From the NCBI GenBank assembly GCA_905160935.1, contig CAJHZI010000232.1:62001-126000 (forward strand): 64,000 nucleotides of DNA, in the 5' to 3' direction. The stretch comes from Enchytraeus crypticus. Taxonomy: Eukaryota > Annelida > Clitellata > Enchytraeida > Enchytraeidae. Made by a program: the position numbers and the translations under genes. Of the stretch, positions 1 to 11,984 are shown piece after piece (the first letter of the stretch is position 1; each line of letters opens with the position of its first letter). Under the pieces are notes generated by a model. It worked only from the letters and a program-made list of their open reading frames with translations, made no database searches and had not been told where the DNA came from.

Positions 1-1300
1 CTCTTTGTAAAGTTCTATGATTAAATTTGTGACAGTCTTTATCTGAAACTACTTTCAAGACGAGACGCATTATGCTCCTCTCGGCCGAAAATACTGTGAT
101 ATTGTTAAATGCTGACTTTAGAGGGTGTACGGTATATGATAGAGGTAAAATATAATTATACAGTTTTGCTAATAAATTGTTCTTGTATTAATTATTTTTC
201 AGCAAGTACTTACATTGGTTACTTTAGCATTGGACACTAATATTGTAATATTTAACTCTAACTCGGCTGGAAAGGGAAGGAAATGAGAGGGAATTATTAT
301 GGTAAGCTATGCCAGTCAGGCAAGAAAGATATAGACCCCTAGGAGAGTACCAATGAAATAGGTGAGATAGGTAGAAGAAGAGACCGAGATAGCAAGTATA
401 TTACACATTGTTGACACACATAGATGTTCCATGTAGACTGTTTAATATCAACCTTCGCATGCAAAGATTACAAGCTTACGATACCAAAGGTAAACGATAT
501 ATCAGTCTCAAACTAAATTATCAATTACCTTGAACCCCCCCCGCCCCCCAAGTAAATGCTCACTGATAGGCAGCGTGACCCGCTATCAGTCCTGATGAAA
601 GCCTCAAAACAACGTTACTAATCTACACCTCCATAATAATAAATTAAAGCAGGACTATGAAAGTTAAGCCCTACAAAGTCTAAGTCTACAAACGCTATAC
701 AAATGGAGGTTACCTTAAGAAACTTCCAAACCGACGACTGCGTTAAGATCTTGACCCGACGAGTTCTAACTTACAAGAGTTACATGTACGACTCGTGTCA
801 ATCCCTCAACTGCTAATATATGACTGTTCTCTACGACTCCTAAAGGGTGAATCCCAGCTCCTCGAGCGTAACAGGCTGTCACTCCAGGTAATCACAATAT
901 CCCCGCCTATCATAACCTCCACGGTTCGTTGATCACACGTGCATCGACGACTAACTACACCCACGGCTATCCCACTGACCACAGGAGTGTTCATCCGAAA
1001 GGCAGAACACTACAATATATCAATAGAACTGATAAAAAGTCTCCTCTTAAAAATCATATCCTCTTCTCATTATGCTGCACAGGGCAGGTCCACGCGTAAA
1101 ACCTCACTTTCCGTAAACTGCTTTACACGAGATATATTTGCATATATCTCCCATTTTCTTCTTCTGTTCTGATACAGCATCGGATATGACATCCTCATTG
1201 TGTGATCTGCAACTCGTCCTCCAAGATCTGCTTTATTGTGAGATTTAAATGTTGCAGGCTCTTTGTGATAATTTAAATGCGTCATCATCTCCTATCTTTT
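1..1300. other. no recognisable gene
   Basis: AT-rich sequence with only short chance reading frames on both strands. A run of C interrupted by one G at about 534-549 is the only compositional oddity. I see no transposase, reverse transcriptase, tRNA-like or splice-bounded exon signal. Confidence 0.5.
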
Positions 1301-1304
1301 ATCT

Positions 1305-1720
1305 CTATTGAAAAAATACACCTTAATTGGTGACAGCAAATCTAGTGTGTTACCTCTTAGTATCAGTGTTCCTCAAGGTTCCATTTTGGGTTCCATTCCT
1401 TAACTTTTTATCATCTATATGAACGACATTTCTAATGCCTGTATATTTTGGTTCATTAAAGTGTATGCTGATGATTCTAATTTATTTGTTTAATGTAAGT
1501 CTATTGATTAAGTAACAATGAGTAAGTAAATGATTTATAAGTAACAAGCTAACTGTAAATTGATCTAAATCTTCTTATGTTTTATTCAACCCCACTAAAG
1601 ATGATGAAGCTCTTATTCGAACTAATAATTTAAGCATATCCTTTGATAATAACTGCATTAATAGAACATATGTGTCAGGGACCTGATTCTACAATTTTAT
1701 CTGAGGTAAAATGAGATCTT
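1305..1720 (+). pseudogene. non-LTR retrotransposon RT fragment, Jockey/CR1-like
   Basis: Conceptual translation around 1350-1500 gives a decayed reverse transcriptase fingers-palm segment. A VPQGSILG-type motif B is followed by an F-x-IYMNDIS stretch and then a YADD catalytic box at about 1467. The following 200 bases keep traces of the thumb region (an NPTK-like string). Several in-frame stops interrupt it, so it is dead. It most resembles family F at 41-45 kb, but that is by eye only. Confidence 0.55.
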
Positions 1721-2634
1721 GAGATTAAATGTTCCAGGGCTTAAATTCCTAGTATTATGCCTTTTATAATTATTTTGGAATCTTTACCTGTCCTTGATTT
1801 TTGACTGAATCTAGATATCCTACTAATCGATTGATAAATTCAACGACTGTATTAAATTAAATATCAATTTAATACTAAAAGAAATAAAATAATACACGAA
1901 TATGCAGTAGAGCGAAAATAAAAATGATTTCAATTAGCACGTTTAAGCGAAATTCGTAAACTTAAAATTATACTTGTCTACCGAATTAGAGTTCACTTTA
2001 AATATCGCAAAGCAAGTACTTTACATAAAATACAACTACTTTCGACACACAAATTACTGCTATGCTCTCTAGGACAAATTCCTTTTCTTTAATTTACTTT
2101 CCTCTCTACTACTCGCCTACTTGGATTCCTTCTACTATAACCTATAGGGTAGAATATATTGGTGGAACTCTTCCCCTTTTGATCATCTACAGAACACTCT
2201 CTTCACATTGACAGTTCGATGGACTACAATCAGTTCTACTAAACGAACTCTTCAAATTACTCTTGAATTCGGCTAAAACTGAAATTCTTAAAATCTCTTT
2301 TCAACGTGGCACGCTTTATATCCTTGTTGCCACTCTTCCATCTTGAATCACCCTTCCTACTTCCTGTCTAGGCATGCCCTCATTGGTCACTTTTTTTTGT
2401 ATAATTATATTTTGCTTAGCTACTGCCTAGGATTATGCTTCCATAAAACACAATACTTTCAAATCTTTACTTTACATATACTGCAGTATTATTAAATACT
2501 TTACTTAAAATGCAAATACCATACATCATATGCAAAATATATCGAATGAACCTTTCACAAAGTATTGTAGAAAATCAGACAAAAAGAGAGATTTAAAAAG
2601 TGAAGGTGGACGATAGACAGTTAAGAATTGAAAG
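1721..2634. other. no recognisable gene
   Basis: AT-rich DNA between the RT fragment and the H1 element. Nothing coding, repetitive or structural was recognised. Confidence 0.4.
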
Positions 2635-2661
2635 GTTTTTGTTAGAGATGGGAATCGAACT

Positions 2662-3662
2662 GAAAATTTATGTCTCGTTCTCTAGTCCTGATTCTTTTGA
2701 TGTTCTGTCCAAGCTTATTTCTACCCTTGATCTAGTTCACTCCTGGTTTTGCGCCAATCGTTTTGTTGTCAATCCTTCAAAAACGGAATACCTTCTCATC
2801 GGCACCCCACAGCAGCTTCATAAAATAACTAGCTCTCAACCATTACATTTAAAGATACCCCCTTAATACCCACAGATTCTGCACGTAACTTTGAGGTAAT
2901 TTTTGATTCTAATCTAAACTTTAAAACTCATATTTCAGCAGTCTGTCGTTCTTCTTTTTTCCATATCCGTCAATTACGTCAAATTCGTAAGTCCCTTGAT
3001 ATTAATTCCGCCACTGTATTAGCTAATGCGCTTGTCCATTCTAAACTTGATTACTGTAACTCCCTGCTGAATGATCTCCCAAAGACCTCTCTAATTCGTC
3101 TCCAACACGTTCAAAATTCTCTTTCTCGAGTCGTCTGTAATGTAAAAATACTCAAATCTCACACCTCTCCTCTTCTTAAGAAGCTGCACTGGCTACCAGT
3201 ATCCGAACGTATAAAATTCAAGATAGTTTCCTTGACCTTCAAAAGTTTAAATTATGGTAAACTATCTTATCTATCTGATCTTTTATCCACCTATCAACCC
3301 TCTCGTAGTCTTCGTTCCTCTAGTAAAAACCTTCTCACCATACCAAATATTAAATCTGCCATGGGCAGACGCTCCTTCATGTTTTCTGCTCCCACACTAT
3401 GGAACTCTCTGCCACAAGACCTTCGAACTTGTTATTGTATTGGTACTTTCCTTGGCAAGCTAAAAACCCATCTCTTTCCGCCATAGGTCTAAATTTTGAC
3501 CCGCTTGCCTTGGATTTTGGACTTCCACTGTTTTGATCTCGCTTTCTCTTGTGGTCTCTGTGCACTCAGTCGTCAACGTGTGGTGCTTTGGCGCCTGTTT
3601 GTGTAGTGTCTGCAAGAGACGTCCCTGACATTGCCCTATGGCGAGGAACCGGACGTTAAATT
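2662..3662 (+). mobile_element. family D L2-like LINE, 5'-truncated, inside H1 copy 1
   Basis: Starts just after the RT catalytic box. Frames give WFCANRFVVNPSKTEYLL at about 2745-2800, then a C-terminal block ending in a WNSLPQDLR string near 3400, typical of L2/CR1 C-termini. The 3' end carries the family D tail: a GACGTCCCTGACAT-type motif, then GGACGTTAAA at about 3624-3660. The same tail recurs at 11870, 18790, 22590 and 51940. Frames are interrupted between 2866 and 3232, so it is inactive. H1 sequence continues immediately downstream, so D inserted after H1. Confidence 0.75.
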
Positions 3663-4099
3663 CTTATTGATAGATTGAACCGAACCCTAAAATTTGGAAT
3701 TTTGACCGAACTGAAACCGAACCCAGACTCTGGCCGAAGCTGAACCGAATCCGAACTCAGACTCTGGTCGAACCCGAACCAAAGTCGAACCCAGACTCTG
3801 GATGAACCCTAACCGAGCGCTAACCCTGACTTCGTCCGAACCAAACCGATCTCTTGAAGTTCCTTTCTCCTTCACCAACCTTAGGAGAAAAAAACAATTT
3901 TCTTTTCAGCTACTTTTCAAAGTCTACATTAAGATAATATGGAGAATGTTTGACATTATATAAAGATAATAAGAACAATACAAATATACGAATTTATTTA
4001 GTTATTGTATTTGCATGTCTTAGAGTATCAAACATCATATATTCAGGTAAGACTGGTTCCGACACAAATTTTAAAATTAACATTTAGCGATACAAAGGA

Positions 4100-4575
4100 A
4101 TGGTAGCGTTACAAAGGAATGGTAGCGGGAAGCAAGACTGGTCTACAGAAGATAATGGATAGTCTGAATGATACGGCATTGAAATATGGAATGAAGATTA
4201 ACATCAAAGAGACAAAAGTGATGAGAGTATCCCAGAGTAGAGGTGAAGTCAATATTATAATAAATGTTATGATATTGGAGCAGGTAAGGAGTTTCAAATA
4301 TTTAGGTCATACTATAGCAGATGATGGGAAATGTGAGACTGAAATATGTAGTAGGACTGCACAAGCAGAAGAAGCCTTCCATAATAGGAAAGAACGTTTA
4401 ACAGAAAGCCTAAAGATTGACACTAAGATAAAGATAGCGAGAACCTTGGTCTGGACCATGGACAAATATACGATGTGAAACATGTGGACATCAATGAAAG
4501 AAAATATCAGGAAACTAAAGGCATTGGAAATATGGATATGGAGAAGAATGAAAAGGATTAGCTGGATGCAAATAA
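4100..4575 (+). pseudogene. family A LINE RT fragment captured inside H1
   Basis: A frame from 4119 to 4478 encodes the thumb region of the family A polymerase: VRSFKYLGHTI, a DGKCETEI motif and RTLVWTM. A second frame to 4570 gives the KALEIWIWRRM block. H1 copy 2 keeps a shorter piece of the same A sequence at the equivalent place (about 61950-62075, inverted). The fragment was therefore probably inside the element before the copies separated. A local duplication of TACAAAGGAATGGTAGCG at about 4092-4127 marks its left edge. Confidence 0.75.
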
Positions 4576-5334
4576 TCTCCTGGTTTCAAATTTGCAACCT
4601 AATTTAAATTATGAAATTTATTACTCGTTCAGTTGATAGCAAATGCTATATATTATGATCATTTTTCTGTGGAAGTACACGTGTTTACCAAATCGTCTCT
4701 CAAATATTGGATCAAATTTTAGCCAAGACATCTCCTCATAATTATCAACGTTTCTAATATATTGGCCTAGTGACAAAATTTATTTTTAAATTGATGAAGC
4801 ATTCTATTTGCTGGTTCAAGGAGAATATTTCGGATACAGTAATAAAGCTAAATATCTATTTTATAAACATTTGTTGGTCAACATACAATATTTTAAGAAA
4901 TGTACATGAATAATTACCACTTCTCTCCTTTTTTCATTGTCATATTTTTACTCAGGTGAAAAATGTGGCAGTAATTATGACTTCATGTATTTTTTGAGCA
5001 TATTTACCATAAACCATTTTAAACATGTATATTATAACCATGATTATTATAAGTAATGTTAATTAAACAATTTCAACATTATCCAAACCAAACCATTTCG
5101 AACTTGAATCGAACTCTTGTGAGGTAGAAAGCAAGCCGAACCCGAACCGAACCCGAACTCTTGTTAGAAGGATGCCGAACCGAATTCTAGAATTGTCAAC
5201 TGCTAACCGAACCCGAACCGAAATTTTCAACAAACCGAACCGAACTCTGAAATTGTTAACTGCTAACCGAACCCGAACCGAACTTTCATTTTCAACGAAC
5301 CGAACGCTGGAAATTCATATAATTCCCATCTCTA

Positions 5335-6227
5335 TGTCATAGCTACAAAACGGTTAGAGTAATCAAGCTAAAAACAACATACAGAAACTATCAATATTTC
5401 ATTAGCTGAAATTGTTTTTAGTTACCACACCCATATGGAATGTCAATGATGGAACATGCAATTTTACAAAAGCTAACATTTTACGTCCTCAATTAATTTC
5501 CTTAAACATCAGCAATCCAATCACTAATCATGGTACAAATTGACGGAAGGTGGAACAGTTGAGGATTTGACCTTTTCTAGAAAGAACTCAATCCCTACCC
5601 CAATAAAAAGCATTAGAGGCGGGTGTCGGATTTTGACTGAAAATGACTAAAATCCAGTGCCCGATGGACCACCTCCAGAAGAATTCAGAATTCTTAAAAT
5701 TGGTAATTTATAATAATTACAATTGCCAGAGACAACGATATTGGCAGGCGATGCATTTGCTGCAATGATTTTATAATCTGATATACAGGCTTCGCATTAA
5801 AAAAATAACCCCCTAGAAATTTTGCGATAGTGCAATCAATTTTAGATATATCGCCTTAAAATTTCAATCACCTGTAGAGGAGGAATTTTTCCATTCGCTC
5901 TCCAAATTTTATGGAAATATATTAATTAGGGTCGAAGTTATCCAAGTTTACCATAGTAATTGATTTTTCCAAATGATCGAGATACTATAATTGAAGTTAG
6001 ATATTTTCACATCCAAATTGGCTTCCGCGCGACAAAGTAAACACGCAAGTGACGTCATGTTAATGGACAAATGACGTCAAACTGCTGGGCTGAGACCTGG
6101 CTCAAATCAGTTAATAAGTATTAAGAAATCTACTTTAGACTTCTTAGGCTCTTAGCTAGATTGTACAATCATTGATTCATACAAACAACAATCGAAATTC
6201 TCAAATTGTGTACAATAGCCCAGGCTG
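5335..6227. other. no recognisable gene
   Basis: AT-rich DNA without a recognised frame. Two TGACGTCA-like sites lie at about 6050-6080 (GTGACGTCATG and ATGACGTCAAA). They could be chance CRE-like matches. Confidence 0.35.
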
Positions 6228-6377
6228 CATAAATGCCTTGAGTGGCCACCTAATTCTCCAGATTTTAATCCACTTGATTCTTATGTCTGGGGAACCATGT
6301 TAGAAAAGTATCGTACTTTCAAACGCAAACCAAGAAACACAACAGAATTAAAGGATATTCATTTCGAACACACATAG
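6228..6377 (+). pseudogene. mariner/maT-like transposase C-terminal remnant (DDxD type)
   Basis: A 49-codon frame encodes the third catalytic block of a Tc1/mariner-superfamily transposase: LEWPPNSPDFNPLDSYVWG, then MLEKY and a KPRNTTELKDI string before a stop. The third acidic position is Asp (NPLD) where Tc1 enzymes have Glu (NPIE), which fits DDxD groups such as maT. The first two catalytic blocks and any TIRs were not found nearby, so this is a fossil. The domain integrates or excises DNA through a two-metal RNase H fold. Here only the tail survives. Confidence 0.65.
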
Positions 6378-6841
6378 CAGCAAATATCAGAGTCGTCATC
6401 ATCCAACGGCCCATTTCAGGGCTAGCACATTTTCAAAACGGAATTGATTCAAATAGACGTTTTACGCAGTCTCTATTGACAGTAATTTTTATTTTTTATT
6501 TTAGCAATTACAGCAACTAAAAACTGTTTATTTTAATATAATTGCTCAAATCAATACTTATGATTGAGTATTAAAGAAATGACAGTGCGGAGCTTCGGAT
6601 AGGGACAGATCAGCCCAAATTCCCTGAATCCTGGCTATCTCCAAATCAAGAAATTGAAAGAAACGGGAAAGGATTGAATCCTGCAAAAGGCCAGTCCCTA
6701 TGCAAAAGCCAAAAATGCATCATTATTATTATTATTTTTATTATTTTGGCTTTAGATTTAAAAATCAGTTTAGATTAATATATTTATATTCAATCTAAAT
6801 GTAATCGATGGACTATTTTTAGTTAGGTATTGTTGTTAGAG
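6378..6841. other. no recognisable gene
   Basis: AT-rich DNA with a short (ATT)n run at about 6722-6740. Nothing else was recognised. Confidence 0.35.
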
Positions 6842-9800
6842 CATATCCAGGAGCCGATACTAATTCAGACCAAATCTAGTAATGGCAAAAGTAGGGCTTC
6901 ACCTGAAGAAAATACTTAAGAAGAAAAGCTGTAAGAGATGGAATTTAAACGGATTGAACGAGAAAAGAAGTCAGTTTCAGGAAGCAGTGGAAAGAGAAGT
7001 TAAGAAAATGAAGGACTGCGAAAGAACAGGGGTAAATGAAGGATGGTGTCAGCTAAAGGAGGCTATTAAAACAGGTGAAAAAGAAATATATGGCTTTCTT
7101 AAGGCAAATACCGCTAAAACACCTCGGATACAAGTGAGATGCTACACAAAATTGATGAAAGGAGGAAATGGAAAAGTATTGACACCAGTCATGGCCGAAG
7201 GAAATATACAAGCTTAAACAATGCTTAGAAGAATTACAGAAAAAGCAAAAAATCTTTGGTGGAGTGAAAAGTATGATGATTTAGCAGAATATGATAGAAG
7301 AGGTAGGTCAGATCTATTGTACCAGAAAGTCAGGATATTGACAAGAACTGATAAGAAAAAGAAAGGAGATGCAACGAACATTAGTATATTTGGTAAAGAT
7401 GGGGAATTGAAGACAGAGCTGGAAGAAGTAGAAGAAAGATGCAGAGAATATGTAGAGGAATTGAATGATAAGGCTGGGAAGCCAGTTCAAGAGGGATTTA
7501 AAATAGAAAAATAAAATATAGTAGAAGTCGATAAAAGGGGCCCCGATTTAATGAAGGAGGAAATTTATTCTGCATTTAATAGCATGAAGAAAGGGAAAGC
7601 AGCCGGAATAGATGAAATCCCAGCAGAATTCTTGGAAATATTGGAAAGTGAAACATCCAGTAAGTTAATGGAGGTAAGTATGAAAGTGTACAATACAGGT
7701 ATTTGGCCAGACGACTTTACCAAGTCAGTGATGATCCCAATTCCCAAAAAAGTCAATAATGTGGAGTGTTGGGATTACAGAACATCATCATCATCTTCTT
7801 CTTCCCTTAAATCCCAGTTTAACCAGGGTCGGGATACGAATAGAATTTCTCCAGTGCTCCCTGTCCCACACCATATCATCAGTCAATCCCCTATTTTTCA
7901 TGTCCTTCTTAATTACCGCATCCAAGTCAATTGTGGTCTACCTCTCTCTAGCTTAACATCCAATTCTTCCCTCCAAACTCTCTTTACTACATCCTAATCT
8001 GCCTTTCTCACAGTATGCCCATACCATCTCAATCTCGACTGAGCCAACCTATCCCCGATCCCCACAACATTCAAATTCATCCTCACATTCATTTTCCATT
8101 CTGTCCTTCCTAGTTCTTCCACACATTAGACGCAACATTCTCATTTCTGCCACATGCAAACTCTGCAAATGTTCCCTTTTTAGTGCCCAACATTCCGAAC
8201 CATACATCATTACTGGCCTTTCCACGGTACTTAAAAATTTGCCCTTCAGTGTTAGTGGGATTCTCCTATCACACAACACTCTACTAGCTGCCCTCCACTT
8301 TGCCCATCCAGCCTGAATCCTACTAGTAACCTTCTTTTCCAACTCCCCATTATCCTCTATTACTGATCCCAAATACTTAAAATCTGTTACCTTCTTTAGC
8401 TCCATACCCTGACTAATATCATCTTACCCTTCTATCTACTCTCTAACTGCTCCGCTTTTTCCTTACTCACCCTCAGTCCTTTACTTTCCAGTGCCTCTCT
8501 CTCGTTTTCCAACATCTCGCTTACTTTCCTCACAGTGTCTCCAACTATCACCAGATCATCTGCAAATAGCATGCACCATGTGGCCTCCTTAATAGCTCCC
8601 TTAAGCAACTCATCCATAATCAATATAAACAAATTTTGACGTAGGGCTGATGCTTGATGTACACCGATCTTCACATCAAAACAATCAGATTGTCCACTCT
8701 TCACTCTCACACTAGTCTTCACCCTGCTGTACGTATGTTTGATTAATTCAACATACCTCCTGTTCACTTCCCTCTATTTCAAAACTTCCCACACCAGTTC
8801 TCTCGGAACCCTATCATAGGCCTTTTCTAGATCCACAAATACCATCTGTATCTTCTTCATCTTTCTCCTTTTCATCTCCATCAATTGCCTCAACATAAAG
8901 GTCGGCTCTGTTGTCGACCATGCAGGCATAAACCCAAACTGGTTACCCTTAATGTTTGTTGAACCTCTCAACCTACTCTCCACTACTCTCTCCAATACCA
9001 TCATTGTATGACTCAACAGCTTAATACCTCTATAATTCTTACATTCTTGGATGTCCCCTTTTCCCTTAAATACCGGCACTAAGCAACTCAACGTCCATTC
9101 TTCTGGCATCCTGTCCCCTTATTACATTTTGTAAAACAAGCACCTCAACCACTCCACCGCTCCCAAACCTACTATCTTCCATATTTCCACCGGAATTCCA
9201 TCCAACCCCACCGCTTTACCCTTATGCATTTTCTTTAATGCCCTCACAACCTCTTCAACGGTAACATTCTGTACTTCAAGATCCTCAAATCATTCGCTAT
9301 CTACATCATCTTCAAGGCCTTCTTAAACTCTCTCATTTAACAAATTGCAAAAATACTCTTCCCAACGTTCAATAATCTGTCCATCTTCTGTTAATACCAT
9401 TATTTCCTTTTATACATTTCACACTGCCCACATCCCGTCTTTGCTTCTCCCTTTGCCTAGCTACTTGATAAATCTCCTTTTCGCCATCTTTGCTATCTAA
9501 TCCCTGATAAAAGTCATCATATTTTATCGCCCTTGCCACTGCCACCACTCTCTTTGCCTTCTTCTTCCACTCCTTATAATACTCCCTTAATTCTTCCATC
9601 CTACCGTCCCTCCACTCCTTAAATGCCTTTTTCTTCTCCGGCAATACGTCTTATAGTACAATATAGTACAATAGTACCTCCTCATTCCACCACCAAACTT
9701 CCTTGTTCACCATTTTCCTGCCACCCTTCACTAAACCTAGCACTTCCCTACAGCATTCTCATTCATTCTCATTTTCGATCGGATTACAGAACAATCAGTT

Positions 9801-11060
9801 TTATACCTCATGCATCGAAGATCTTATTAAAGATAATAAATAATCGCATTCAGTCGAAAGCAGAGATGATAGAGATGAGCAAGACACTATTTGGTTTTGG
9901 AAAGGATGCGGCACAAGAGAAGCAATAGGGGTAATGCGGGTTCTTTGCAAAAGAAGCTTAGAATATGGAAATGACTTTTTTGTATGCTTTGTGGACTTTG
10001 ACAAGGGTTTTGAAAGGATTGATTTTTATAACGAAGATGAATATTTTGAAAAGAATAGGAATTTACTGGAGAGATAGAAGACTAATTTTAAACTTGTATA
10101 TGAATCAAAGGGCTGTAATCAAAATCACACAAGAATACTTAGAAGAAGGCGAAATAGGACGTGGAGTATGATAAGGTTGTAGCATTTCGCCGCAACTGTT
10201 TAACATTTACGCTAATTCAATGACGAAGGACGAAGAAATAAAAGTAGAAGGAAAATTGTTACGAGATGTACGATTTGCAGACGACCAAGGAATGGTAGCG
10301 GGCAGCGAGAGACTGGACTGCAAAATATAGTGGATAGGCAGAATGATACGGCATTGAGATATAGCATGAAGGATCAATACAAAAAAGACAAAGGTTATGA
10401 AATTGTCCAATAACAAAGGTGAAGTTAATATCACAATAAATGGTACGAAATTGGAACAGGTAAGGAGTTTTAAATATTTGGGTCATACTATAACCAAAGA
10501 CGGGAAATGTAAGACTGAAATATGCAGTAGGATTGCACAAATGCACAAGCGAAAGCGGCCTTTGGTAATAGGAAAGAACTTTCAACAAAAAGTCTAGAGA
10601 AAAACACAAAGATAAAGTTAGTGAAACCTTAGTTTGGACTACGCTTTTGTGTGGATGTGAAACATGGACCTTAAGGAAGGAAGATATTAGGAAGCTGGAG
10701 GCATTGGAGATGTGGATTTGGAGAAGAATGGAGAGGATTAGCTGGACTCAAAAGGTTACAATGAGGAAGTTCTGGAGAGAGTTGGTACAGATAGACAGCT
10801 GATAAATGTATTAAGATATAGGAAAAAGTGTTGGATAGGACACACCCTAAGGGGGGAAGGTCTATTAATAGAGGTCATAGAAGGCAGAATGGAAGGGAAA
10901 AGAGGAAGGGACAGGTCGAGATTAGGTATGTTAGATGACTTGGAGACCCACGCATATGTGGAAATGAAGAGGAGTGCGGAAGATGGAGAGGAGTGGAGGC
11001 GTTATATACCATGGACAGTGGGCAGTGCACTAAGGGAAAGAGGTAATCTTGATAGGCTCT
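6842..11060 (+). mobile_element. family A LINE (CFDP2-like endonuclease-RT), interrupted by family B
   Basis: Begins inside the endonuclease C-terminus (about 6842-6900), so it is 5'-truncated. It runs through the linker (6882-7217), a charged region ending KPVQEGFKIEK (7221-7514) and the RT start KGKAAGIDEIPAEF (7551-7770). Family B is inserted at 7784-9780. Family A resumes at 9781 with the DYRTISFIPHASKI block, a VDFDKGFERID motif A trace near 9994, a KYLGHTI thumb block (10467) and the C-terminal EMWIWRRMERISW and GMLDDLETHAYVEMKR blocks (10700-11000). The tail is GGCAGTGCACTAAG at about 11022. Several frameshifts make it inactive. It ends about 180 bases before the MZT2 exon, so it probably lies in that gene's intron. 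Confidence 0.8.
7784..9780 (-). mobile_element. family B RTE-type LINE nested in family A, with target site duplication
   Basis: Flanked by GGATTACAGAAC at 7772-7783 and again at 9781-9792, a 12-bp target duplication. On the minus strand it encodes endonuclease-RT linker sequence (9644-9369), then RT: LSCLVPVFKGKGDIQECKNY and VDLEKAYDRVPRELVW (9109-8774), a LFADDLVIVGD catalytic box (8767-8432) and a KYLGSVIEDNGELEK thumb with MMYGSECWALKREH (8405-8049). The 3' tail is a GAT repeat (plus-strand ATCATCATC at 7784), as in RTE elements. It is 5'-truncated at 1997 bp. Frames break at about 8405-8432, 8767-8774 and 9109-9369, so it is inactive. Other family B pieces are at 48845, 55918 and 58165. 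Confidence 0.85.
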
Positions 11061-11237
11061 TAGGACAAAATTATTGATTGGTCTTTAAATACCAGTTTTA
11101 ATTCTTTATTATTAAAAAATTATAACAACAAATTATTCTGACGACAAGCATTAAGCGGTTGGTCTGTTCTGTAGTGATTCGGACATTATTGATTCTCGAG
11201 TTGAAAGATTCTCACTATACGATAATATTTGTTGTAG

Positions 11238-11451
11238 GATAGTGATTGACCTGCTGCACATGAACGTGACACCGATGGCGATCGAGAAGATGTTAAAGTC
11301 GATGTGTGAGGCACAGCGCTCTGCAGCCTCGTCTCGTCGAGTCTCGTCCAACACTCAGGCTTCAGAGAAATCTCAAGCAACCCTGCGAGGTGTTCCATCT
11401 TTAACAACGTCAACGCTTTCAGCATCGTCTGATAAGTCGTCCATCTCTTAG
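11238..11451 (+). CDS. MZT2: MOZART2 (mitotic-spindle organizing protein 2), last exon
   Basis: After acceptor ATATTTGTTGTAG (AG at 11236-11237) the exon gives one base plus 70 codons and TAG. Its first 28 residues, from IVIDLLHMNVTPMAIEKMLK through SMCEAQR, match the conserved helical core of MOZART2, a small subunit of gamma-tubulin ring complexes that helps tether them at centrosomes and spindles. The remainder is Ser-rich (SSRRVSSNTQ, ending SSDKSSIS), as expected for the low-complexity tail. The phase also fits: an upstream exon ending AA would make the first codon Lys, as in the family. The N-terminal exon was not found between 1 and 11237, so it is upstream or missed. Base composition is GC-richer than the surroundings. 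A retrocopy is unlikely given the acceptor, but exon borders are inferred. Confidence 0.65.
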
Positions 11452-11865
11452 CAGGAACTAAGAGATAAACCTAAGATAGTTTATAAAAGTGACTGGGGGT
11501 GTGTGATAGGTTAGTGATGGACGAGACAAGCGACTGTTTGTGCCACCGATGTTATTGAGCCTCATTCTGGTTAAATCCGAAACTATAGTATTTGGTACTT
11601 TTTGTACCTTTAATGGCAACATTTACACGCTGTGATTTATTGTCTAATGTTGCTATCATGTCTATCGACGATATCATTACATCTTTTAAATAAGTGTTAC
11701 AGTTTTCCATTTTAGTGTCTATTCTGAGTGTTTATTTGGTAAGAAATACTAGGTAGTTCTGGAAAAGTACTATAATTTATGAAACGTTAAAGTATTTACT
11801 TTTGGGGATCCAAAAGTAAAAGTTACTTTTTGTCTGAACTAAAAAGTAAAAGTAGAAGTAGCCTA

Positions 11866-11911
11866 TGACGTCCCTGACATCACTCTTGTATGAGGAAACG
11901 GACTTTAAACC

Positions 11912-11947
<36 letters not shown>

Positions 11948-11975
11948 ATAATTATTATTATTATTTTTTTTTTAC
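11866..11975 (+). mobile_element. family D 3' tail with (TTA)n
   Basis: Only the last 45 bases of family D are present (GACGTCCCTGACATCACTC, then GAGGAAACGGAC), followed by a (TTA)n tract at about 11911-11975. This is an extremely 5'-truncated insertion. The tract abuts the tail of the minus-strand family E element. Confidence 0.65.
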
Positions 11976-11984
11976 CCCGGTGTA

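Larger units (their letters stand above)
2643..5334 (+). mobile_element. H1 copy 1, non-autonomous hAT-like element with CGAACC subterminal arrays
   Basis: The left end reads TAGAGATGGGAAT at 2643-2655 and the right end its inverse ATTCCCATCTCTA at 5322-5334. Dense direct repeats of CCGAAC/CGAACC lie just inside both ends (about 3660-3860 and 5100-5315), all in one orientation. The same unit occurs inverted at 60828-62440, sharing both ends and internal sequence (for example around 4615-4700). The interior carries a piece of family A LINE at about 4100-4570, and an L2-like LINE is inserted near the left end. No transposase is present. The TIR and arrays fit hAT elements. Unlike copy 2, this copy shows no matching 8-bp flanks (GTTTTTGT versus TGTCATAG), so an end may have been exchanged or mutated. 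Confidence 0.7.

Noticed and set aside
534..549. C-rich run as a possible regulatory G-quadruplex
   Set aside because: An essentially single C-run broken by one G, without four separated tracts.
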